Of a DNA stretch of 12,709 bases, positions 1 through 7,239 are shown piece after piece. Position 1 is the first letter of the stretch. Every line of letters starts with the position of its first letter. The stretch lies in NCBI GenBank assembly GCA_013054445.1, contig JAAMPI010001581.1:1-12709 (forward strand), given 5' to 3'. The translations under genes and the position numbers were made by a program. Below the pieces are notes generated by a model. The model ran no database searches. It was not told where the DNA came from and saw only the letters and a program-made list of their open reading frames with translations. Source of the DNA: Cudoniella acicularis. Its lineage: Eukaryota > Ascomycota > Leotiomycetes > Helotiales > Helotiaceae.

Positions 1-280
1 TATCGACGGCTAGGTACTCTNGAAGGTCTCTAAAGCAGTTGATCAAAGGGATTTTGTTATTGCCTAGCATAAGCGTCGGATTCAGCAATTAGAGGCTAGG
101 GTTCAGCAGTTAGAGCCTAGGAAGCGTAGGAAAGTAAGGACGTCACCAAATTCTAAATTTATAGGGATTAAGGCTATTAGAAGGGCACAAATCGAAGCTG
201 GGGACCGCCAAATTGAAGAGGAAGACTCTGATGGGACTACACAACTTAGTTCTATATTATCTCATATAACGATTAATTAA
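1..280 (+). pseudogene. C-terminal fragment of a pogo-type (DDE_1 superfamily) transposase
   Basis: Read in the frame ending at TAA 278-280, the stretch encodes a basic, coiled-coil-like tail with repeated I/V-Q-Q-L-E heptad pieces, then PRKRRKV, TSPNSKF, an A-Q-I-E-A-G-D-R-Q segment, and an acidic/serine-rich end. From general knowledge, this order is typical of the C-terminus of fungal pogo/Fot1-like transposases, after the catalytic DDE domain. The catalytic part would lie left of the window, so only the tail can be seen. An in-frame TAG at 65-67, just before the coiled-coil repeats, fits CAG to TAG. There is a further in-frame TAG at 11-13 and an ambiguous base at 21, so the copy is almost certainly inactive. 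The family call rests on recognising the tail and not on catalytic residues. Confidence 0.7.
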
Positions 281-353
281 TTAAAAAGTTATTGTGGTTG
301 GAAGCAAGGGCTATAGAATTTAGCGAGGTGGCCACTTCAGGGGGGTGGCCACT
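281..353. repeat. Probable 3' terminal region of the pogo-like element, with two GGTGGCCACT copies
   Basis: Two exact direct copies of GGTGGCCACT (327-336 and 344-353) lie just after the transposase stop, 17 bp apart start to start. Each contains the 8-bp palindrome GTGGCCAC. The second copy is followed by TA-containing sequence (ACTACTAG). Short repeats like this are plausible terminal or subterminal transposase-binding sites. The partner terminus would be left of the window, so the true element end and a TA target duplication cannot be confirmed. Confidence 0.4.
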
Positions 354-1289
354 ACTAGGGGGTCCGACTTATTATGTTGGCAGGTTCTGCTTTTCGGGCG
401 GCCTCCGTCAAGGGTTCAGGGGCAAGAGATCATTCGCTTCCTATGAAAATATATTTAATTCCTAAACGCGTAAATTAGCTCGCCTACAGCAATAGTAATA
501 AAGGAGCTTTGCTGAATTTTAGCTAAGAGTCGTTCGCTTAGAACTCTGCTGAAAACTTTGCCCCACCTTTTGCCTAATCGGACAAACACTTTCAAAAATC
601 GGAGCAAAAAATATATATATCGAGAAAACAAATACTAAAATATATACGACCGACAAAAGAGGTTCCCACAGCACACCCGCATGCGGGGGTTGTTGGTCAA
701 TCCTCCCCCCAGACAGCATGTCGTGTTATGGTGTCTGAGGCCGCGCCCCTCTTACTCCGTACTCCCGATAGTTCATGCATGGCTAGTGTAACCTCCCCGA
801 GGATCGTTGGTTACAAGTGTTCATTGGGACTCTCGTAGTTTAACGTCTTTTCGGACGGATACCTAACTGTTGGACTGTTAGTACACAACTTGCCTTGTCG
901 GAACATTCGAACCGAGCAAACTGCTTGCTGTTTGTTGGACAAAATTGTGTTATTGAAAATTATATAGCTAGCTTTTTCGCTTCGCTTGTTTGATTCTGCC
1001 TCATAACACCGCCTTTGGCATCGGTTGCCATGAATTCACTTTTTCTAATTTTCTGGGTCCTAGTTTTTCCGGCCAGCATTGAAGTGAATATGTAAGGCAT
1101 CCACCATAGCTAATGATGGCTCCGAGCGGTGCTAGAAAACTAACATTTCCAGGGCCACAAGGGGACGCCAAAAAGAGAAAAAAAAAAGGTGGAAGGTAAG
1201 TAAAACTTGAAGATAAGGTCCAAATCTAGTCCAATCAACGCTTTCTAAATTTCTAAAATACGAATTACGCTTCAGCAACAGTATGGCTT
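354..1289. other. No gene recognised (about 0.94 kb)
   Basis: Neither strand has a long open frame with recognisable motifs. The short frames at 519-719 and 1132-1365 on the minus strand are low-complexity and look like chance. The stretch holds an AT-rich patch (about 605-650) with TATATATA runs, and an A-rich tract near 1170-1188 (T-rich on the minus strand) downstream of the hydrolase stop, which may fall in that gene's 3' flank. I found no tRNA or rRNA gene. Confidence 0.6.
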
Positions 1290-2062
1290 TTATTGAATCG
1301 CTTTCAAATCCTTTGCAATCTCTGTGAATCGAGCCACAAAACCCTGAACGTCTTCTTTGAACCAAGGCATAGCGTGATGATAATCAATCTCCCAAAGTTT
1401 CGTCTGCTTTGAGTCATAGTACGTGGCTAGTTGCTTCCGGCCATTCTCCAGATTGTGGTCTTTCAATCCGTGCAGATGAAAAGTGGGAATAGAAATCAAA
1501 TCCAGCTCTCCGGTACCATCTAACAAACTCAATCAGCCCTCACAATTCAAGAAAATCTGCCTGGGAATAGAGGAAACTCACCACGTGACATAGCGGAAAC
1601 CATCGGTGCTGCGCCCCCCATACACAGCACCCCGAACTTCAATATCATCCCCTTAGGCAACGGCAATCCAGCCTCCTTTCTCCTTTGCTGATCCAGTAAC
1701 AAACCACCAACCACTCTCGTCCCCTGACTGAACCCCATAGCACCAACCCAATCCCCTCCTTTCCCCTTCGCCTTCATCATTTCCCAAACTCTTTCAACGC
1801 CATCATCTGAAGGACCTGCATAGCCACTTCCATCATTAAGCTCCGTCCCATCTTCTCTGTTCCGAAACCACGTTCGGTAAGGCCGATATATCTCGTCGGC
1901 AAAAGCGGGGAGAACTCCCGGTCCGGCATCTCGCTCAAAGGGGGCGTCGAAGAACACAAATTCGAACTCTTTCAATAGGTTTAAAACTTGATCGCATTGG
2001 ATGCTGTAGATGGCGCTGGAGGAGCCGCCACCGTGAAAGCAGGCGATGCGAGGACGAGCCAT
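1290..2062 (-). CDS. FSH1-family serine hydrolase (alpha/beta hydrolase, LovG-like thioesterase/esterase)
   Basis: Two exons, 2062-1582 and 1519-1290, joined across a 62-bp intron (1581-1520, GTGAGT...TTAG, phase 1), give 236 residues, usual for the family. The start at 2062 gives M-A-R-P-R followed by the N-terminal strand and oxyanion-type motif FHGGG (residues 9-13). GFSQG places the nucleophile at Ser112. The acid is probably Asp181 in HGLKD, and the base is in YHHAMPW (His208/209). No stop, frameshift or missing catalytic residue is visible. The FSH1 family includes LovG, which hydrolyses the finished chain from the lovastatin HR-PKS in trans. The HR-PKS remnant on the same strand suggests a similar release role here, but that is inference. 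FSH1 proteins also include general esterases outside clusters. No signal peptide is evident, so a cytosolic enzyme is likely. Confidence 0.88.
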
Positions 2063-2355
2063 TTGATATTTGAGTTCTAAGTGGCCTCGGAAACAAGGAG
2101 GACGGGTTTGGTCGAAATAACAGTTCGAGGAGAGGGTGTTGGACAACCAAGTTGTGCGGCTGAAACTTTTTGAAGATGTAGTTGTCAAGTGTGTCGTTTC
2201 AACAGTGAATGAGCGGACGTCCGATCCGGATGCTGCTTATTATTTGTCAGCGATATTTGCATGTGATATGACAGGGTCCTTTACAATTCACCTGACAAGA
2301 ACTGATACACCAACCAGCAATGAAATTTCGTGCCCGGTGAAGAAGGCAAACCCTT
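2063..2355. other. Upstream region of the hydrolase gene; no coding feature supported
   Basis: This is the sequence between the hydrolase start codon and the left transposon end, and should hold its promoter. The minus-strand frame stays open upstream to about 2188, but the family normally begins close to the P-R-I/L-x-C-x-H-G-G-G strand, so the start at 2062 is preferred. A 95-codon plus-strand frame (2136-2423) runs into the transposon end and has no recognisable motif. The transposon ends about 290 bp from the ATG and may have displaced more distal promoter elements. Confidence 0.5.
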
Positions 2356-2391
2356 GTGCGAAGGCAGCGGTCAAAAGTATGGAGAATACAG
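2356..2391 (+). repeat. Left terminal inverted repeat of the Tc1/mariner fossil
   Basis: Positions 2367-2391 match the reverse complement of 4402-4426 exactly (25 bp, ending in GGAGAATACAG). Extending outward from 2366 to 2356 adds nine matches and two mismatches (2366 A against C; 2358 G against A, the latter a RIP-type transition). The outer limit is set by where similarity to the right arm fades. Confidence 0.85.
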
Positions 2392-3618
2392 GGCATCTAG
2401 CCTATAAGGGCCCTGTGGCGTGATTCTAGGGTAGTAGCGCTGATCCTAGGGTAGCACCCGCTAAAAACACGACCCTACAGGCACCTTTTTACAGGGTCTT
2501 CAGCGAGTTTGTTCGCTGGCAGTTAGGGGGCTAAAAGGAGGGGTAGTTGGGCACCCCCACCACCTTTCTTTTCTACCCTTTTAATCTATATTCTTATTTA
2601 ACTATCCTACTACTGAAGCTAGGATAATAGATCCTATTAACTTCGGAATTCGCCTCCCAAATATAGGGGCATGGACCTCTGAACCAGAGGCCTCGGACGA
2701 AGAGCCAGACCAAGAAGCACCCCCTTCTCCACCCCCTACCTTACAGGCTAGCCCGAAAAGGCCCTATTCATATCACTCAATTAGCGCTCGGATTCAAGCG
2801 TTAACAATATAGGAGCTTCGAGGCACTTCTCTATATATTTTTGATGAAATGCGCGACTAAACCGGTGTCTCGAAATCAGCTCTATATAAAATCAGGGTAA
2901 AGGCTATTTCAAGACGATAGAACCTAAGAGGGATCCTTAAAACTTATTATGTCGACGATAAACTACGTACTAGGAGGCTAAAGGTCTCTACTAGCACTAC
3001 TCTTTTTATTATTATAACAGTTACTCGGAACTTAATAACACGTAGCTAGTCTTATACTCGAATCGTATAGGAAGTAAGTAATACTCTTAGTAGATAGTCT
3101 GTCTCGGCTTTAACTGTTTACTAGGTACTACGGGACGAAGGTTATAGTGTTTTTAAGAGGACTATAAAACCTAGCTTAAAGAAGGCGGATATAGAGGCCC
3201 GTTTAAGATAGTGTCTTAAGTATAAAGACTAGACACTTAAATAGTAGAAGTAAGTAATTTAGATAGACGAGACAAGTGTTTAACTAGGAGGTGTTCGAGG
3301 TAAAAAGAGAGTCTAGAGGAAGAAGGATAAGACATATAACTAGTACTATATTACTAGGAGATAGAAGGGGTTCTCTAAATTTATATAGTAGAGTTACTTT
3401 TTATAATACGCTAAAGGCTTATATTATATTTAGGAGGTAGAGACAAAGGCTAAAAGGGCTACTTATATTAAGGATTTAGCTACTCTAAATAAGGAGAGAT
3501 ATAAGGCTAATAAGCTCGAATAGGAGCTCTTATATAGCGTAGAACGAATATAATTAAGGGGGAATCGACCTAGCCTAAGAGCTTAATTTAACTATATAAA
3601 GAGCGGGGTATATATAGT

Positions 3619-3623
3619 TAAGG
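3619..3623. repeat. Target-site duplication TAAGG, left copy
   Basis: TAAGG immediately precedes the TGTCAC start of the solo LTR and is duplicated exactly at 3788-3792. The pair marks the integration site inside the transposase frame. Confidence 0.8.
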
Positions 3624-3787
3624 TGTCACAGATCTAGTGTACCGGCTACGTGTAGGGGCACGTGGTGGGTGCGACCAGATCTAGACCTATATATATAGTG
3701 GAATAGCAGAATTGATTCCGATCAATTCTAGTGCCTTTTTGGCCCGCTAGCGCACTAGTAAAAGCTATTCTGACCGCTGCTATTATA
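3624..3787. mobile_element. Nested solo LTR (164 bp) of an LTR retrotransposon
   Basis: The segment begins TGTCAC and ends ATTATA, so the end may be TG...TA derived from TG...CA. It is flanked by identical 5-bp direct repeats TAAGG (3619-3623 and 3788-3792), the expected target duplication size for Ty1/copia and Ty3/gypsy integrases. Removing it with one TAAGG copy restores the transposase frame exactly (V-K-E-R-K-G-G-I), independent proof of the insertion borders. No second LTR, primer-binding site or retrotransposon coding sequence is present, so it is a solo LTR left by recombination, or less likely a small non-autonomous insertion. It contains 18 CA/TG dinucleotides in 164 bp, against 1 in the 180 bp at 3421-3600. 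Confidence 0.8.
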
Positions 3788-3792
3788 TAAGG
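3788..3792. repeat. Target-site duplication TAAGG, right copy
   Basis: Exact copy of 3619-3623, directly after the LTR end. The transposase frame resumes from here with G-G-I and following residues. Confidence 0.8.
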
Positions 3793-4401
3793 AAAGGAAA
3801 GGCGGTATTAACTAGTATCGATATTAAAAGAAGGTCCTTATCCCGAAGCTCTTTGTTTTTACTTAAGATCAACTAGATATAGGGCATTCAGGAACTATTG
3901 TTTAAGAAGATAATATAGGTCCGTATACTTCTAAATACTAACAGGAAGCGTATAATTTAAAGAAGATATTACGAATGCTTTAGCTAACAAACTCACCTGA
4001 TTTAAACGTAATCGAACCTACTTAGTTCTAGATAAAGACAAGAACAATAAAGGGAGGACTACTTTACTCAAAGGAAGAGCTTACTAAAGCATAGGTAAAG
4101 TACTAGGAGGACATGCCGCAGGGGAAAATACAGGGGTGGATTAAGAAGATCCCGGGTCATATTCAAGAGATAATTACTTGTAGTAGAGATAATTTATATA
4201 AGGAAGGTCAGAAAAAGGGCCAATCAAGCAAGAGAGTACGGTAGAGTTGAATAAATAATATATCTTCGCTTTTGAACCCCTGGCGCTGTCGCTTAGAGCC
4301 TGTCTTAGCACCCCTGGAATCACCTACAGGGGCTTAAATTAGAGGGGCTATAGTGGATCCCACTAGAACCGTAGCTACAGGGCCTTTCAGCGTGTGATAC
4401 G

Positions 4402-4437
4402 CTGTATTCTCCATACTTTTGACCGCGGCCTTCGTAC
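4402..4437 (-). repeat. Right terminal inverted repeat of the Tc1/mariner fossil
   Basis: This is the reverse-complement partner of the left arm at 2356-2391. The innermost 25 bp are identical while the region just inside is only partly conserved. Preservation of the outer ends fits their role as transposase-binding termini. Confidence 0.85.
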
Positions 4438-4440
4438 TTG

Positions 4441-5384
4441 CCTTGGGTTATGGATGGAGAAATGAGACAGGGATGAGTAGGACAAATCACGTGACGGACC
4501 CTGTTTCACCTAAAAGGCGTCCGATGCGAGCCGAAGTTATGATATCGGATGTCTTTCTAACATCAGCTTGACCCACATCGAAACAGTTCTTGCAAAGCCC
4601 CTGAAAATAAACTGTGTTTTTCATATTGCGAATGTCAGCAATTGTCGATGTGTGGATAGAATGGAAAGAACAACACCTGCTCTTGCATGAGTGCACTTTA
4701 ATCGTGTCATATCTTTATTGCACTGAAAGTATGTAAATTCTCATACATAATTCACCAGGGGAGGTCCCAGAGGTGCGGCTTTAAGATATACGCCTATGGA
4801 AGTCGGCAAGATCTGACGATTGGGCTTAACAAGGAAGGAGAAATTTCAACCGAAACTCCGAGAGTTGTTCTGGAGCAGAGGTGACCAATACAGCGATTCA
4901 CAGCCTTTCATCAATTGAGACAGTTGCTTTTCTCTGATGATTTTAAGGCAACTGAAGAGTTGTCTATTTAGAGTAAGAGAAATTATACCTTGAAATTTGA
5001 TCCGAATTTAGTGAATGAGTCTAAAGAGAATTCGTAATGACTAGAGTAAAACATGACAATTGGAATACAAGGTTGCTTATTATTAGGGTTAAGAAAAAGG
5101 TTAGAAACTTAGAAAACACTTGAATTTTATATATATATTTAGGAATATTAACTTTATAAATATTTAACCTCTAGTGTCTTACTTTGCTCATCCTTTCCTC
5201 CGCTAGGACCGAGGAAAGGCTGAGGAAGTAAGAGGATAGGCTGAGTCTAACACTGTTAACCTCTTTTTAGTATTATAAGAGATTGAGCTAGAAAAGAATA
5301 ATCATTATTAGAGGTAAGTATTATAGAGCTTTTAAACTGATCTTAGTTAAAAAAAAAATAACTAATGATTTGCTTTAAATACTC
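4441..5384. other. No gene recognised; increasingly AT-rich
   Basis: A 69-codon minus-strand frame (4487-4696) has several Cys residues but no recognisable motif and no supporting splice structure. From about 5040 the composition becomes strongly AT-rich, with homopolymer runs (for example about 5350-5360), resembling old RIP-decayed repeat sequence. The only clear structure is the hairpin at 5178-5232. No sequence corresponding to the missing ER, KR or ACP of the PKS was found here. Confidence 0.55.
5178..5232. repeat. Imperfect inverted repeat (hairpin)
   Basis: Left arm 5178-5200 and right arm 5211-5232 are near reverse complements, separated by a 10-base loop (CGCTAGGACC). The inner 9 bp (CCTTTCCTC/GAGGAAAGG) and outer 7 bp (CTTACTT/AAGTAAG) pair perfectly. 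It is GC-rich for its AT-rich setting. It could be a remnant foldback element or a chance palindrome; no coding gene ends close enough for it to be an obvious terminator. Confidence 0.5.
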
Positions 5385-5669
5385 TTAAGCTATCAAACAT
5401 TGATTTGGATATTTCCAGGCTCCGGGCATCGACTTGGGAGAAGAAGATAGGCTGCTGGCTAGGATAACTGCTACACCAAGTCTCCGATATACCACTTCGT
5501 CTCCTTGTCGTGCGACCAGCAAAATATGAATACTGTTCTTGTCGTTGTCGAACGTATAAGTCCCGCTCCGAAGGACTCTTTGCTTCTTTTGAGTGGCTCT
5601 ACGTTTCTTCAGAACGGCTATAAAGTCGTCAGACATCGCTATCCCAACGGTCGTTATAGTTGTTCCCAC
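5385..5669 (-). pseudogene. Unidentified ORF fragment, possibly the C-terminus of a HET-like protein
   Basis: A 94-codon frame ends at TAA 5387-5385. The stretch from the second Met (M-S-D-D-F) onward has ordinary amino-acid composition, with a basic K-K-R-R-A-T segment, then I-H-I-L-L-V-A-R-Q-G and V-V-Y-R-R-L-G-V-A-V, and ends in a short hydrophobic tail. The hydrophobic-RRxGVA-short tail pattern resembles the end of some fungal heterokaryon-incompatibility (HET) proteins, but this is an impression from memory and no HET core is visible. The frame is closed upstream by stop codons, and I found no convincing exon up to about 5877, so if real it is a fragment. A plus-strand frame at 5505-5810 overlaps it and is less protein-like. 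Confidence 0.25.
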
Positions 5670-5877
5670 CTCTTAGACGCAAACCTGTTGAGGAAGCGAT
5701 TCCAGGTCACGTGCTCAGGGGGTCGTCACCCGAAGGATTCTAAGGAAGTGGCTATGATGATTATGCCTTTAGATCCTACGGTGTCATCGATCATGCGGAC
5801 CAAGGCATAAGCTATTACTGTAGTTTATGCGTAGGAAGATGAGCAGGAACCTCGGTAGCATGTGGGCACCGGAAGCC

Positions 5878-5999
5878 TATATATATGGGACACAGCTCCC
5901 ACCAAGAGCTGTTCTGTAGACTAGATTAGACCAGACTTGCAATCCACACTCTTTCAGCAACCCAACTTCACTTCCATATATCCTCAGTCGCAACAAATG
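5878..5999 (+). promoter_or_regulatory. Orphan promoter and 5' leader-like sequence ending at CAACAAATG
   Basis: A TATATATGGG TATA-like box (5878-5887) is followed about 110 bp later by a pyrimidine/CA-rich leader (ACACTCTTTCAGCAACCC, then TTCACTTCC) and an ATG at 5997-5999 in the favourable context CAACAA-ATG. This is how many filamentous-fungal genes begin. The frame that follows is only 24 codons (to TAG 6069-6071) and runs antisense into the PKS methyltransferase end. It therefore looks like the 5' part of another gene joined to the broken PKS. Chance resemblance is possible, since the call rests on composition and context only. Confidence 0.35.
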
Positions 6000-6019
6000 T
6001 CCGTGAGAGTTGATGAAAT

Positions 6020-7110
6020 ATTGGGTACGGGTTGCGCTACTGCTGTAGAGAAAATTGCAGAGCCTAGATAGAGCCGGTCACTGAGATGATCGCGTAGGAC
6101 TATGTCCGAGCCAGAAAATCCGTTTCTAGAAAGTACCTCATCCCAGTCGTTTGTAGACAAGAGAGGTCCTGATTGCCGGTTCATTTCAGTGCCAAGCCAC
6201 CAACCTGGCAACAAACCAAAAATGAAACCACTTCTGAGAAGAGCAGGAGTGGTAAGTTCAAAAAGCATGAGTTTTGCACCTCTATAGTCATTAGCCTCGA
6301 ATAAAATAGATGAGAGTAGTACACACGGTTTCATGAGTTTTCTAGCGTTTTTCAGTGAAGCATCTAGACTTGGAGTAGCATGCAAGACCTTTCGACATTA
6401 GTTTAGTTCACGAAATTATAGCTGAGAGTAAAAGAAGTTTCCAAACTTATATTAACAGCAATCACCAAATCGTAAAGCTTACCTTCAAAGCCTTGGATAG
6501 CAGGGTCCTGGCATATATCTAGAACTTTGAAGTCCATTCGAGTTGATCGACCGAGGAACCTATCCTTTGCCTTCTCGAAAAAAGACGGCGAGATATCCGT
6601 GAATGTGTATTGAGAGTACCGAGCTACGTTTGGCTCAGATAGTGACCGAATGGCCATTGCGTCTACCACCAGGTCAGTCCCACTTCCGGTACCAGCACCG
6701 ATCTCTAAAATGGCTAGGTCGGGATTATTGTGTGCTAGTGCATCCAGATAAGCTGCAATTTTGGCTGCGCCCTTTCCATTGACAAATCCCCAATGGTAGT
6801 AATCATCTAGCACAGTGCCGTCGAAAATTAAAGCAAGTGCATCCACCTCACCGCGAAGAATAGCTTCGAGGCTGTTGTGTATAGTTATGCAGGCTTTTCC
6901 TTCCGGATTGCTATCTTCGACCCGCCGGAAAAGCGATTCCTGGTATTGTGGATCGGAGAGTAGTTTTGCCCATTCTGGCTGGCCGTGAATGATCTCACCG
7001 CTGTCATACCTCTCGAGTTGCTTGTTCAACCAGTTAAAGTACTTGAGCAGATGAGGCTTTGAATTGGGAATCATGTCCTTAGACACTTTCGCTAAGACGC
7101 TCGAAATCGA
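6020..7110 (-). pseudogene. PKS C-methyltransferase (cMT) domain, splice donor lost
   Basis: The domain would transfer methyl groups from S-adenosylmethionine to the alpha-carbon. The SAM-binding motif is L-E-I-G-A-G-T-G-S-G-T (about 6680-6711), followed by F-T-D-I-S and, across intron 8, Y-D-L-V-I-A-V-N / V-L-H-A-T. Past intron 9, P-G-A-K-L-M-L-F-E and L-L-P-G-W-W complete the typical domain, which ends near F-S-T-A. Intron 8 (6450-6389) has lost its donor (ATAAGT in place of GTAAGT), so splicing there would fail and run into a stop after 13 more codons. Intron 9 (6326-6282, GTGTGT...ATAG, 45 bp) is intact. Confidence 0.88.
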
Positions 7111-7239
7111 TAGAAAGTAGGCTAGCTCCACTTCCTTAGCAGTCTTGTCGGTATCTTCAATCGGACCAGCTATTTCCGAACAATAAGCAACGGCTTTATG
7201 ACCAGTCAACAAATCAAGATCTGGCTTGGACTCAATTTG

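Larger units (their letters stand above)
2627..4244 (+). pseudogene. Tc1-type DD34E transposase, destroyed by about 34 in-frame stops and a nested LTR
   Basis: If the 169 bp made of the LTR plus one target duplication are skipped, a single frame runs from an ATA at 2627 (probably a former ATG) to TAG 4242-4244, about 482 codons, with no indel. I count about 34 internal TAG/TAA codons, mostly where the family has Trp or Gln. Recognisable parts, in order: a proline/acid-rich N-terminus; a helix-turn-helix region (VSKSALYKIR, about 2854-2890); a segment containing SVFKRTIKPSLKKAD; the first catalytic Asp in IDETS (codon 3266); the second Asp in EDN (codon 3909); and SPDLNVIEPT with Glu at codon 4014. 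The last two are 35 codons apart, the D34E spacing typical of Tc1-like transposases. The C-terminus keeps W-I-K-K-I-P-G-H-I-Q-E-I-I, also typical. The enzyme would have cut and pasted the element at TA sites; this copy cannot encode it. Confidence 0.88.
2356..4437 (+). mobile_element. Tc1/mariner-superfamily DNA transposon fossil, RIP-mutated
   Basis: An element of about 2.08 kb is bounded by inverted repeats: exact over 25 bp (2367-2391 against 4402-4426) and near-exact out to about 2356 and 4437. Weaker similarity continues inward; both arms hold GGCCCTGT followed by TTCTAG. Inside is one decayed transposase frame (2627-4244). The coding interior is strikingly poor in CpA and TpG: bases 3421-3600 contain no TG and one CA, as expected after RIP. 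The exact insertion point is uncertain. Tc1/mariner elements duplicate TA, and a TA is present at 4435-4436, but the matching left position (2357-2358) reads TG. A nested solo LTR lies at 3624-3787. Confidence 0.85.

Noticed and set aside
1547..2188. Longer hydrolase start upstream of 2062
   Set aside because: The extra 42 residues are Ser/Thr-rich without similarity to the family, which begins right before the P-R-I-x-C-x-H-G-G-G strand; the ATG at 2062 fits.
2136..2423. 95-codon plus-strand frame
   Set aside because: It starts inside the upstream part of the hydrolase region, runs through the left transposon inverted repeat, and has no recognisable motif; best read as chance.
4487..4696. 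69-codon minus-strand frame with several cysteines
   Set aside because: No family resemblance, no neighbouring exon signals, and low length; not enough to call a gene.
5505..5810. 101-codon plus-strand frame
   Set aside because: Overlaps the minus-strand frame 5385-5669, whose composition is more protein-like; no motif found.
4441..5880. Displaced ER, KR or ACP parts of the PKS
   Set aside because: No NAD(P)H-binding GxGxxG/A pattern and no D-S-L-type ACP motif was seen on either strand.
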